From Burkholderiales bacterium PBB2 (GTDB lineage: Bacteria > Pseudomonadota > Gammaproteobacteria > Burkholderiales > Burkholderiaceae_C): a stretch of DNA of 64,000 nt. The notes beneath the pieces are model-generated. The model was not told the DNA's origin. It saw nothing but the letters and a program-made list of their open reading frames with translations, and did no database searches. The stretch lies in the NCBI GenBank assembly GCA_002255955.1, contig NKIM01000005.1, positions 1 through 64,000 of the forward strand. The letters run 5' to 3'. Both the position numbers and the translations under genes were made by a program. Of the stretch, positions 37,067-45,223 are shown one piece after another. The stretch's first letter is position 1. Every line of letters starts with the position of its first letter.

Positions 37067-37591
37067 ATGCCCGCGACCCCCACTTCTCCTCTCGTCGTCC
37101 CGCCCGGTCCGGGCTTTGACAGCCAGCAATTTCGCTCCGCCCTGGGCATGTTCGCCACCGGCGTGACCATCGTCACCGCCCGCGCACCCGACGGCAGCCT
37201 GGTCGGCCTGACCGCCAACTCCTTCAATTCCGTGTCGCTGAGCCCGCCCCTGGTGCTCTGGAGCCTGGCGCAAAAGGCCGGCTCCATGCCGGTGTTCAGC
37301 CGCGGCTCGCACTACGCGATCAACATCCTGGCCGCTGACCAGAAAGAGCTGTCGCAGCGCTTCGCCACCCGCGACATCGACCGCTTTGCCGGCGTGGCCT
37401 GGCGCGAGGGCGCCGGCGGCGCCCCGGTGCTGGACGGCGTAGCCGCCGTGTTCGAATGCGCCAACCGCAGCCAGTACGAGGAAGGCGACCATGTCATCTT
37501 CGTCGGCGAGGTGGAAAGCTGCAGCTGGCGCGAGGGCGCCCAGCCGCTGATCTTCCACGGCGGCCGCTACTACACCGAGCTGCCGCTCTGA
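37067..37591 (+). CDS. Flavin reductase-like (FMN-binding) protein
   Basis: 174 residues. The split-barrel flavin reductase motif is clear: FRSALGMFATGVTIVTARAPDGSLVGLTANSFNSVSLSPPLVLWSL, then HYAINILAADQKELSQRFA and EGDHVIFVGEVES. Such enzymes reduce free FMN with NAD(P)H for a two-component monooxygenase; no oxygenase partner lies beside it. The ATG at 37067 was chosen; the frame continues upstream to 37028 without similarity. Confidence 0.9.
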   Translation: MPATPTSPLVVPPGPGFDSQQFRSALGMFATGVTIVTARAPDGSLVGLTANSFNSVSLSPPLVLWSLAQKAGSMPVFSRGSHYAINILAADQKELSQRFATRDIDRFAGVAWREGAGGAPVLDGVAAVFECANRSQYEEGDHVIFVGEVESCSWREGAQPLIFHGGRYYTELPL

Positions 37592-39051
37592 CGCGGCTGT
37601 ACTGAGCTGCCCGGCAGGCGCTGCAACAGCGCCGTGCTGTCGGCCACAGCCTGCAAACGCTCCCGCAGATAGTCGGCCAGCCGTGGCTGCTGGCTGAACA
37701 CCACATTGAAGCGCAGGTGACGCGGCGCCTGGCCGGTGCTGGAGAAGGTGGGGCCGCCGACCAGCAGGATCTTGTTGCGGTAGGCATCCTGCAGCAGCAG
37801 GTTCATGTCCACGCCCTCGGGCACCTGGCCCCAGAGGAAGAGGCCGCCCTCGCCGGGGTGGTCCATAGCGATGCCGGCCTCGCCCAGCTGGCGCGCGCTC
37901 AGCGTGCGGGCTTGCAGCAGGCGAGCCTGCAAACGCTCCAGATGCTTGCGCAGGCGGCCGGCCAGCAGGATCTCCAGCAGCACCCACTCATTGAGCGCGG
38001 CGCCGGTCAGCACGGCGTAGATCTTCTCGCGCAGCAGAGCTTTCAGCAGGGCCGGGTCGGCCGCCACATAACCGGTTCGCAAAGCGGGGCTCAAGGCCTT
38101 GCAAAAGCTGGAGTAGTAGATCACTCCGTCCAGGCCCGAGAGGGCCGCCAGGCGGGTGGCATGGCCCGGGTGGAAATGGCCTTGCACATCGTCCTCGGCG
38201 ATCAAGAGCCCATGCTGGCGCGCGATCACGAGCACCTGGTGCAGATTGGCGGCGCTGCTGCTCCAGCCGGTGGGGTTGTGCAGCACGGTCTGGATGAAGA
38301 GCAGGCGCGGCCGGTGCAGGCGGCAGGCCGCCTCCAGCTCGGCCAGGTCCAGCCCATCGGGCCGGCGCGCGATCGGCACCACCCGCAAGCCCTCTTGCCG
38401 CAGGCGTTCGAACATCAAGAAGTAGCCCGGATCCTCAACCAACACCGTGTCGCCCGGGCGCAAAAAGGCGCGGCAGATCAGGTCGATGGCATGGGTGCCG
38501 CCGTAGGTGGTGAGGATGCGACCGGCATCCACGGCCAGGCCCTGGCCGCGCATCAAAAGGGCGATCTGTTCGCGCAGCTCGGGCAGGCCTTGGGGCGGGC
38601 AGCGCGAGGCCAGGCCGGCCGTGCTGCGGGCCAGGGCGCGCTGCACCACGCTGGCCGGCATGGCATCGGCCAGCTAGCTCGGCGGCAGGGCGCCGCTGCT
38701 GGCCAGCAGCACGCCGCTGCGCTGGTCATTGGCCTGCTGGGCCAGCCAGACGCCTTCCTGCTCCTCGCCAGCCTCCAGCGCCGCCGCATCGGGCAGCAGG
38801 GCCGGGCCGCCGCGCGGCTCGCAGACGTAATAACCGGCGGTGCCGCGCGCATCGATCAGGCCCGAGGCCACCAGGCGGTCGTAGGCCGCGACCACGGTGT
38901 TGGGGCTGACGGCCAGCTGGGCCGCCAGCTGGCGGATGGACATCAGGCGCGCACCGGGCGGCAGCTGGCGCGAGGCGATGCGCTCACGCAGGCGCAGCTC
39001 GATCTGGTCGCCCAGGGCGATGGGAGAGTTTCGATCGAGCGGGCTCAGCAT
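37570..39051 (-). pseudogene. MocR-type regulator (GntR HTH + aminotransferase-like) interrupted by an in-frame amber codon
   Basis: The reading frame is uninterrupted from 39051 to 37570 except for one TAG at 38674-38676 (codon 126 of about 494). Upstream of it: a GntR winged HTH (LGDQIELRLRERIASRQLPPGARLMSIRQLAAQLAVSPNTVVAAYDRLVASGLIDA). Downstream: a class I aminotransferase-like domain, with TTYGGTHAIDLICRAFLRPGDTVLVEDPGYF, HNPTG and a YYSSFCKALSPALRTGYV PLP-lysine region. TGG to TAG is the simplest change, and a Trp would fit the junction SGALPPS-x-LADAMPASVVQRAL. Without readthrough the product is a lone HTH of 125 residues. It follows the LysE gene by 9 bp on the same strand. Its 3' end runs 22 bp past the end of the convergent flavin reductase. 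Confidence 0.85.
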
Positions 39052-39060
39052 CGCCCGAGC

Positions 39061-39660
39061 TTAGCGCAGCAGGCTCAGCGCCAGCAGCACCAACGAGCCG
39101 GCCATGAGCAGGTTGAAGACGCGGCGCTTGGCCGGGTCCTGCAGCAGCCGCCGGATCGCCAGGCCGAACAAGGCCCACATCGTCGAACTGGGCAAGCCGA
39201 CCAGCAGGCCCACCGCCGCCACCAGGCTGGCCCCGGCCCAAGGCCCCAGGCCGCTGGGCATGAAGACCGTGGCCAGGGTGATGGCCTTGACCCAGCTCTT
39301 CGGATTGACGGCCTGGAACAGCGCCGCCTGGGCAAAGCTCAGGGGCCGCGCATCCTGCTGCGCCGCGCCGATGCGCAGGCCACTGAGCTGCCAGGCCAGA
39401 TAGACCAGGTACAGCGTGCCCAGCACCCGCAGCACCTGGTGCAGCACGGGGTAGGCCAGGAACAGGCTGCCCAGGCCCAGGCAGGTCAGCCAGGTCTGCA
39501 CCCCCACGCCGAGGTTGCTGCCCAGCATCTGCGGCAGCGTGCGGCGATACCCGGCATTGGCCGCGGCGGTGGCCAGCATCAGGTTGTTGGGCCCGGGCGT
39601 GCTGGACATGAGGAAGCAGTAGCTGGCCAGGGGCAGCAGCTCGGTGGGGGACATGAACAT
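39061..39660 (-). CDS. LysE/RhtB-family amino acid exporter
   Basis: 199 residues from the ATG at 39660 (MFMSPTELLPLAS); a second ATG lies two codons on. Signature SYCFLMSSTPGPNNLMLATAAANAGYRRTLPQMLGSNLG with the conserved PGPN, and about six hydrophobic helices. These proteins export amino acids such as lysine, threonine or homoserine. The MocR-type gene follows 9 bp on, so a regulator-exporter unit is likely, although the regulator is interrupted. Confidence 0.9.
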   Translation of the reverse strand: MFMSPTELLPLASYCFLMSSTPGPNNLMLATAAANAGYRRTLPQMLGSNLGVGVQTWLTCLGLGSLFLAYPVLHQVLRVLGTLYLVYLAWQLSGLRIGAAQQDARPLSFAQAALFQAVNPKSWVKAITLATVFMPSGLGPWAGASLVAAVGLLVGLPSSTMWALFGLAIRRLLQDPAKRRVFNLLMAGSLVLLALSLLR

Positions 39661-39829
39661 GGTGGCGGGGACTTCTTCGCTGACGGGGCGGGATGCAGGC
39701 TTCAAGGCCTGGCGCCAGCGTAGAGCGCGCACCATGCGCGGCCAAGGCACAGCGCCGCCCCACAGTCATGCGCTGTATCACTGCGACGACGGGTACAGGT
39801 ACTCGTCAGCCTGCCCTGCGCCTCAGCGC

Positions 39830-40486
39830 TCAGCGAGGCTCCGCAGCGCCCTGGGGGGCTGTGGGTGCGGCTCCGAGCTGCTGATCCAGCACATCGATCT
39901 CCCGCTGGTAGCGCCGTGCAGCACGCCAGTTGGCGACCAGGATCAGCAGCAGCACCAGCATCGCACCGGCGTGGGTCAGCGTGAACACCGTCTCCATGCC
40001 GCGGCCGGCCAGCTCGGTTTCGCGGCCCCAGAGGAAGAGCCAGAAGCCCGGCACCAGGGGCCCGATGTACCAGAGCCAAACCGAGCGCACCGCATCGCGC
40101 TGGCGCAGCAGCTCCGCGCGGTGAAAGGCAGCCCAGTCCTGGCCCAGGGCCTCGGGCGGCAGCGTGCGGCAGGAGGCGCGGCGCCGCAGCTGCTGCAGCA
40201 CGACCAGGGTGCCCAGTACCACCAGCAAGGCGCCCAGCTTGGTCAGCCAGAAGGGGAAGAACCAGATGTAGAAGGCGTAGACGGGAATCACGAACAGGCC
40301 TCCGGCCAGGTACTCGACACGGTTGCGCCGTGCCACGCGGCTTTGCAGGGCGCTGGAGCGGCGGCGCAGCTCATCGGCGCTCAGGTCCAGCGGCGACAGC
40401 GCCTGGGCGTGCCAGAGCTGCTGCCAGAGCTGCTGCCAGGGCTCGCCCGAGGCGGACGAGGCGTCAGGTTGAGGGGAATGGTTCAT
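39830..40486 (-). CDS. Membrane protein coupled to the ECF sigma factor (candidate anti-sigma)
   Basis: 218 residues, not recognised. A soluble N-terminal part (~60 residues, rich in WQQLW and charged residues), two TMs around 62-100 (YLAGGLFVIPVYAFYIWFF; LTKLGALLVVLGTLVVL), a cytoplasmic loop with R-rich ends and two TMs around 138-195. The start overlaps the sigma gene stop by ATGA, so the two are made together. ECF sigma genes are usually followed by their membrane anti-sigma factor, which suggests that role, but no zinc anti-sigma motif (HxxxCxxC) is seen. Confidence 0.6.
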   Translation of the reverse strand: MNHSPQPDASSASGEPWQQLWQQLWHAQALSPLDLSADELRRRSSALQSRVARRNRVEYLAGGLFVIPVYAFYIWFFPFWLTKLGALLVVLGTLVVLQQLRRRASCRTLPPEALGQDWAAFHRAELLRQRDAVRSVWLWYIGPLVPGFWLFLWGRETELAGRGMETVFTLTHAGAMLVLLLILVANWRAARRYQREIDVLDQQLGAAPTAPQGAAEPR

Positions 40487-41064
40487 GGAACAGTCCTCCC
40501 GGCCTGGTGCTTGGCGGCAAGCAAGGCCTTGATGCGGTGAATCTTGGTGGCGACATGGCGGGCGCTGAGGCCGGTGACCTCGCCGATGGCGGCGGCGTCC
40601 AGGCCTTCGAGGTAGAGCAGCATCAGCTGCCGGTCGGGCATGCGCAGGCGGTGGATCCAGGCCAGGATGCGGTCCAGGTCCAGACGGAGCTCGGTGCTGT
40701 GCACGGCCGCGCCCTGGTCGCTGAGCATCTGGGATTCGGCCTCCTGCAGCTGCTCCAGATCCAGGCAGAGGCCCTGGCGCTCGAAGTGGCGCAGGCTGGC
40801 CTGCACATGGCTGGCGCCGACGTTGTGCGCCACCCGGTAGACCCAGGTGCGCAGGCTGCAGTTACCTTGAAAGGCCGCCAGGCTTTGCCAGAGGGCCAGC
40901 TGCAGCTCCTGGTTCAGTTCCTGGCGCTTGGCCTCGTCACGCTCGTAGCCCACCATGAAGCGGGCCAGCTCGGCGCCGTGCAGGGCCAGGGCCTGGCGGT
41001 AGCGCTCGGCCTGCAGCTCGGCGCTGGCGGGTAGCGGCGGAGGCTCGGGGTTGTTGTTCTTCAT
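40483..41064 (-). CDS. ECF-type RNA polymerase sigma factor
   Basis: 193 residues. Region 2 is at QELNQELQLALWQSLAAFQGNCSLRTWVYRVAHNVGASHV and region 4 at LDLDRILAWIHRLRMPDRQLMLLYLEGLDAAAIGEVTGLSARHVATKIHRIKALLA. It has no extra C-terminal domain. A GTGTAAG/GGACTG element lies upstream on its own strand, so it probably activates itself. The coupled membrane protein downstream may be its regulator. Confidence 0.88.
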   Translation of the reverse strand: MKNNNPEPPPLPASAELQAERYRQALALHGAELARFMVGYERDEAKRQELNQELQLALWQSLAAFQGNCSLRTWVYRVAHNVGASHVQASLRHFERQGLCLDLEQLQEAESQMLSDQGAAVHSTELRLDLDRILAWIHRLRMPDRQLMLLYLEGLDAAAIGEVTGLSARHVATKIHRIKALLAAKHQAGRTVP

Positions 41065-41120
41065 GCAATGGTCCAGGCTCGGGCGTTGAACACGAGGCGC
41101 GCCAGCGCCTTCAATTCAGG

Positions 41121-41149
41121 CAGTCCCCGGTCGGCAGGATTTCTTACAC
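41121..41149 (-). promoter_or_regulatory. Candidate ECF-sigma promoter upstream of the sigma gene
   Basis: On the minus strand GTGTAAG (41149-41143) and GGACTG (41126-41121) are separated by 16 bp, the spacing typical of ECF promoters, and end 57 bp before the sigma start. This fits autoregulation; the element was found by eye and is not verified against other copies. Confidence 0.45.
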
Positions 41150-41202
41150 CGTCTTGTGCGGGGCTTGAAAAGAGCCCACCCAGCCTCACGTCCCTGAGCA
41201 TC

Positions 41203-41625
41203 ATGCTGATCACCTGCCCCCACTGCCTGAGCAAGAACCGCGTGCCCGACGAGCGCGCAGCCCAAGACCCGGTCTGCGGCCGCTGCGGCCAGGCCCTGCT
41301 CAGCGGCGAAGTGGTGGCGCTGACCGACGCCAATTTCGACCGCGTCGTCAGCGGCAGCGAGCTGCCGGTGCTGGTCGATTTCTGGGCGCCCTGGTGCGGC
41401 CCCTGCCGGCAGATGGCGCCGCAGTTCGCCACCGCCGCGCGCCAGCTCAAGGGTCAGGCCTTGCTCGTCAAGGTCAACAGCGACGAGGCACCCCAGCTCT
41501 CGCAGCGCTACGGCATCCGCAGCATCCCCACCCTGATCCAGCTGCAGGGCGGGCAGGAGCTGCAGCGCATCAGCGGCGCACTCTCAGCCGCGCAGATCCT
41601 CGGCTGGATGCAGCAGCGCGGCTGA
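41203..41625 (+). CDS. trxC: Thioredoxin 2 (TrxC)
   Basis: 140 residues. N-terminal zinc finger with two CxxC pairs (TCPHCLSKNRVP and VCGRCGQALL), then a thioredoxin fold with active site VDFWAPWCGPCRQMAPQF and the cis-Pro segment RYGIRSIPTLIQLQGG. TrxC reduces oxidised proteins under oxidative stress and is zinc-binding. An in-frame opening at 41068 was discarded because it lacks similarity and overlaps the ECF-sigma promoter element. Divergent from the ECF sigma gene. Confidence 0.96.
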   Translation: MLITCPHCLSKNRVPDERAAQDPVCGRCGQALLSGEVVALTDANFDRVVSGSELPVLVDFWAPWCGPCRQMAPQFATAARQLKGQALLVKVNSDEAPQLSQRYGIRSIPTLIQLQGGQELQRISGALSAAQILGWMQQRG

Positions 41626-41643
41626 GCGCTATCGCTGGCGCAC

Positions 41644-43119
41644 TCAGGCCCAGCGGCCCACCGGCATGGCCGGCGCGGCGCCCAGCACCAGGCGCTGCCA
41701 GCGGTAGCGCGCCAGGGCCAGCACCAGCAGCAGCACCAGGCCGATCTGCCCCAGGATGGGCAGGCCCAGCCACTGCAAGCCTTGCAGCGCCAGCACCATC
41801 AGCGCGGTGAGCGCAAAGGGCAGCAGGGCGCGGTGGCTGCTGGGCCGGTGCTCTCGCGACCAATCGCGCAGCACCACGGTGCAGCCGAACACCAGATAGG
41901 CCAGGCACAGGTGCACACCCAACCATTGCACCGACTGCGGCCCCGGCACCGATTGCAAGGCCGCGCACAAGATCAGCGACACGCCCAGGCTCCAGAACAG
42001 CTGGCTCATCAGCCGGCGCGCCAGCATGCGGTTCAGATCCTGGCCACGCGGCGCGCCGGGCAGCAGCATCAGCAGCGCCTGCTCGCGCCGGCTGCGGTGC
42101 AGATTGGCAGGCACCGTCAACAAGATGCCCAGGCACATGCTCGCGAAACCGAAGGACAAACCCATGCTTCCGTGCTGCAGCAGCTCCGACCAGAAATCAA
42201 CCGGCCCCCACCAGCCCATCGCGGCGAAAAACAAGCCCATCAGCGCCAGCACCACGGTCACCGAGCTGAGCTGGCTGGTCCAGTGCGCCTGGCCGAGGCT
42301 GACCAGATCGATGCGCGCCATCACGCTGGCCGGCGTGGGCTGGGCCTGGCGCAGCAGGCGGCGCGTCCACAGTGGCTGCATCCAGCGGAAGAGCTGGCCC
42401 ATGCGATCCACCGGCACATTGACCGGGGCATGGCTGGCCACACCCATGGACTGCGACTCGAACAAGCGGCGCCAGGTCTGGCGCGCCTGGAACTGGCGCG
42501 CATGCCGGCTGCCGCCCGCCTGGATCAGGCCCGCCACGCCCCAGGGCAGCAGCAAGAGCGACAGCACACTCATGCTCCAGGGCTGGCTTTGATGCCAGGC
42601 CAGCACCGCGCTCCAAACAATCAGGACAGGCATGGATTTCCCCCACCACGGTATGGAGAACAGAATCAAAGAGATCCAGAACCAGAGCTGCACCCAGCGC
42701 GCCGTCAAAGCCAGCACAAACAGCGCCAAGGCCACCCCAGGCAACCAGGCCTGGCCGCCGGGAAACTGGCTGGCCAGCAGCCCGGCGCACAGCAGCGTGC
42801 ACAGGCCATAACCCACCACCGCCACGGTGCGCAGACGCTGGACATGGCCCGGCACCAGGCGGGCGGCATGCGGGTGGTTTTGCGCCAGCAGGCCGTTGAA
42901 GCAGATCACCCAGGGCACAGCCACCATGCAGGACAGGGTCACCGCCGCCAAGCGCCAAGCCAGCTCCGGCCGGGCCAGCCAGAAGCCCAGGCCCAGGGCC
43001 AGGCCAAAGCCCAGCAGGCTCAAGCCCCAGCCGATGAAAAAGGCCAGCGGTGAGGCATTGCGCTGCATCTGCCACGGCGCCAGCAGCAGCGGACGGTATT
43101 GCGACCAGAGCGAGCCCAT
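41644..43119 (-). CDS. Polytopic membrane protein, probable permease of a YtrA-regulated ABC transporter
   Basis: 491 residues with about ten or more hydrophobic helices: the N-terminus (ASPLAFFIGWGLSLLGFGLALGLGFWLA) and C-terminal half (VTVVLALMGLFFAAMGWWGP, ILGQIGLVLLLVLALARYRW) are clear membrane segments, with an Arg-rich cytoplasmic loop at 205-225. No ABC-permease EAA loop was seen. It starts 2 bp after the ATPase stop on the same strand, so it is the likely membrane partner. Not recognised beyond this; substrate unknown. Confidence 0.7.
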   Translation of the reverse strand: MGSLWSQYRPLLLAPWQMQRNASPLAFFIGWGLSLLGFGLALGLGFWLARPELAWRLAAVTLSCMVAVPWVICFNGLLAQNHPHAARLVPGHVQRLRTVAVVGYGLCTLLCAGLLASQFPGGQAWLPGVALALFVLALTARWVQLWFWISLILFSIPWWGKSMPVLIVWSAVLAWHQSQPWSMSVLSLLLLPWGVAGLIQAGGSRHARQFQARQTWRRLFESQSMGVASHAPVNVPVDRMGQLFRWMQPLWTRRLLRQAQPTPASVMARIDLVSLGQAHWTSQLSSVTVVLALMGLFFAAMGWWGPVDFWSELLQHGSMGLSFGFASMCLGILLTVPANLHRSRREQALLMLLPGAPRGQDLNRMLARRLMSQLFWSLGVSLILCAALQSVPGPQSVQWLGVHLCLAYLVFGCTVVLRDWSREHRPSSHRALLPFALTALMVLALQGLQWLGLPILGQIGLVLLLVLALARYRWQRLVLGAAPAMPVGRWA

Positions 43120-43121
43120 GA

Positions 43122-44069
43122 TCAGGTCAGCTCCACAAACAGGTCTTCGAGATTGAGGGCCTGTACGCTCAAACCCAGCCCGTCGTGCGGCGCCTGGCCC
43201 GGGGCAAAGCGCAGCAGGCAGCGCTCGCGCCCATCGGCCTGGGTCTGGCGGCGCAGCAGCTCGGCGCTGCCGCCGGCCAGCACAGCCTGGATTGCCGTGC
43301 TGGAGCCGAGCACCAGGCGCACCTCTTCCAGCAAGCTGTCCAGCGGCGCCTGCACCGCGATGCGGCCCTGCTGCAAAAAGGCCAGGTTGAAGGCCACGCG
43401 CTCCAGGTCCGACAGGATGTGGGTGGAGAACACCACGGTCGTGCCGCGGTCCAGCACCTGATCGACCAGCTCGCGCAGGAAGTCGCGCCGGCCCACCGGG
43501 TCCAGGCTGGCCACGGGCTCGTCCAGCACCAACAGATCGGGCTCATGGGCCAGGGCGCGGATGATGGACAGGCGCTGCTGCTGGCCACCCGAGAGGCGGG
43601 CAATCATCTGGTCACGCGGGATGTCCCAGCGCGAGAGCAGGCCCTCGACCTTGGCCTCGTTCCAGCGCGGATAGAAGCTCTTGAAATAAGCCAGCAGCTG
43701 GCGCGCGGTGAAGCCCTCGAACAGATCGCTGTGCTGCGGCACATAGCCGATGCGGGCGCGGGCGGCATCGTCCAGCGCGGTGGCGGCCTGGCCGAACAGC
43801 TGCACCTGGCCGGCCTGGGTTTCGCGCAGGCCCAGCAGCGCCTCCAGCAAGCTGGTCTTGCCGGCGCCGTTGCGGCCCAGCAGACCCACCACCTGGCCGG
43901 GCTGCAGCTGCCAGCTCAGCTGCTGCAACACCGCCTTCGAGCCGTAGCTCAGCGAGATGTCGCGCACGTCGGCCGTCAGGCTGGCGGAGCCATCCAGCGA
44001 ATCGGTCGCCGCCAAAACAGGCGCCGAGGACGACGAGGAAGAAGAAGTAGGCACAAGAACTGCGCTCAT
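43122..44069 (-). CDS. ABC transporter ATP-binding protein
   Basis: 315 residues. Walker A GLLGRNGAGKTSLLEALLG, Q-loop IGYVPQHSDLFEGF, signature LSGGQQQRLSIIRALAHEP, Walker B LLVLDEPVASLDPVG and H-loop TTVVFSTHILSDLERVA. It resembles the YtrB-type ATPase encoded with GntR repressors of the YtrA group. N-terminal ~30 residues are Ser-rich and not conserved. The start overlaps the GntR stop by ATGA and the membrane protein follows at 2 bp. Acts at the inner membrane; export of a lipid or antibiotic-related compound is possible but not shown. Confidence 0.9.
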   Translation of the reverse strand: MSAVLVPTSSSSSSSAPVLAATDSLDGSASLTADVRDISLSYGSKAVLQQLSWQLQPGQVVGLLGRNGAGKTSLLEALLGLRETQAGQVQLFGQAATALDDAARARIGYVPQHSDLFEGFTARQLLAYFKSFYPRWNEAKVEGLLSRWDIPRDQMIARLSGGQQQRLSIIRALAHEPDLLVLDEPVASLDPVGRRDFLRELVDQVLDRGTTVVFSTHILSDLERVAFNLAFLQQGRIAVQAPLDSLLEEVRLVLGSSTAIQAVLAGGSAELLRRQTQADGRERCLLRFAPGQAPHDGLGLSVQALNLEDLFVELT

Positions 44070-44494
44070 GAGGACGCTCCCTCTTGGAGAAGAATGGTTT
44101 CAAACAGCTTCAGGGCGGCCGTGGCGGGCAGCTCCAGCTGGCGGGCCTGGGCCGCGGCTTCGCTCAGCACCGGGCGCAACAGCTCGATGCGCGCGGCCCG
44201 CGGCTGAGCCTTTTGGTGTTGGGCCGCCACCCGCATGGCCAAGCCGCGGCGGCGCTCCAGCAAGCCCTCGGCCTCCAGCAGGCTGTAGGCCTTGGACACC
44301 GTCATCGGATGCACGGCCAGCTGCGAGGCCACCTCGCGCACCGAGGGCATCTCCTGCCCGGCCACCAGCTGACCGCTGGCCACGCAACGGCGCAGCTGCT
44401 CGACCATCTGGCGGTAAATGGGCTCGGTCGATCCGGTGTTGATGCGGAAGGCGAACGGGCTGTGGTCGGGATCGTGGGGATCAGGGGGCGACAA
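44066..44494 (-). CDS. YtrA-subfamily GntR transcriptional regulator
   Basis: 142 residues from a TTG at 44494, chosen because GGAGG lies four bases upstream; a TTG further up at 44542 lacks one and lies inside the promoter. Winged HTH: PIYRQMVEQLRRCVASGQLVAGQEMPSVREVASQLAVHPMTVSKAYSLLEAEGLLERRRG. The ~60-residue C-terminal helical part is too short for a ligand-binding domain, which places it in the YtrA group. It is first in an operon with an ABC ATPase and a membrane protein, and a palindrome sits at its promoter. Confidence 0.92.
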   Translation of the reverse strand: MSPPDPHDPDHSPFAFRINTGSTEPIYRQMVEQLRRCVASGQLVAGQEMPSVREVASQLAVHPMTVSKAYSLLEAEGLLERRRGLAMRVAAQHQKAQPRAARIELLRPVLSEAAAQARQLELPATAALKLFETILLQEGASS

Positions 44495-44543
44495 GGAACC
44501 TCCGGCGTGTCGAACACACGCCGCAGCAGGCTTCGCTGTCAAC

Positions 44544-44565
44544 GTGTACTAGTATCGTAGTACAC
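44544..44565. promoter_or_regulatory. Perfect operator palindrome and promoter of the GntR-ABC operon
   Basis: 8-bp arms GTGTACTA (44544-44551) and TAGTACAC (44558-44565), 6 bp apart. On the minus strand a -35-like TTGCAC and -10-like TACGAT, 18 bp apart, place this dyad over the -10, where a repressor would block transcription. The GntR protein is the likely binder (inference from position and family). Confidence 0.75.
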
Positions 44566-44660
44566 CTAGGCGGACTTGTGCAAGTGCCATCGATGCAGCC
44601 AGCTCGCCAGCCGGGGGCGCCGCGTCGGAGCCGCGAAGAAACCCGAAGCCGAAGGGAGAC

Positions 44661-45209
44661 TTACAGGGGCCGCGGTGCCCCGCACTCGAGGCCGCTCAGG
44701 CCGGCCTCGTGCACCAAGGCCTCCAGGGCCTGCTTGCCCGCCTCGTTGACGTAGATGCGCACCGGCGCGGTCAACGGGTCCTTGAACACCAGGGCGGCGT
44801 CCGGCAGGCGGCTCTCGTCGAAGGCTTCAAGCCGGAGACCGCCATCATCAAAACGCTGCGAACGCTGCAGATCGACGCAGTCCAGGCGCTGCGTGACATT
44901 GAAGAACCAGCGGGGCTCGCCCTCGCAATCGAGCTCGAGCATCTGCCCGAAGGGTGCCAGAAACGGGCCCAAAGCCTCACGCGCGCGGGCATTGAGCACC
45001 AAGGCCCCGGGCACCAGCAGGCCCACATCGGCGCGCGGCTTCTGCTGCTTCTTGCGCGGCTCGACGACATAACCGACCCGGGGCCGGTCCTCCCAATCCT
45101 TGGCCGTGCCGTCGGTGTCGAACAGCTGTTCTTCGATGTTGTCGTAATCGCGCGAGACCAGCACGGCGAACTCATTCACGGCGGCACAACGCAGTTCCCA
45201 AATCGCCAT
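44661..45209 (-). CDS. Imm11/DUF1629-like protein (probable immunity partner)
   Basis: 182 residues from the ATG at 45209; the frame opens at 45230. The layout resembles DUF1629/Imm11: start MAIWELRCAAVNEFAVLVSRDY, a middle segment VLNARAREALGPFLAPFGQMLELDCEGE, then WFFNVTQRLDCVDLQRSQRF, and the C-terminal PVRIYVNEAGKQALEALVHEAGLSGLECG. Imm11 proteins usually sit beside toxins and neutralise them. It starts 14 bp after the stop of the AHH-motif gene on the same strand, so the two should be cotranscribed. No signal peptide, consistent with a cytoplasmic immunity protein. Family assignment is by eye only. Confidence 0.65.
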   Translation of the reverse strand: MAIWELRCAAVNEFAVLVSRDYDNIEEQLFDTDGTAKDWEDRPRVGYVVEPRKKQQKPRADVGLLVPGALVLNARAREALGPFLAPFGQMLELDCEGEPRWFFNVTQRLDCVDLQRSQRFDDGGLRLEAFDESRLPDAALVFKDPLTAPVRIYVNEAGKQALEALVHEAGLSGLECGAPRPL

Positions 45210-45223
45210 CTCAGCGCCCCCAC

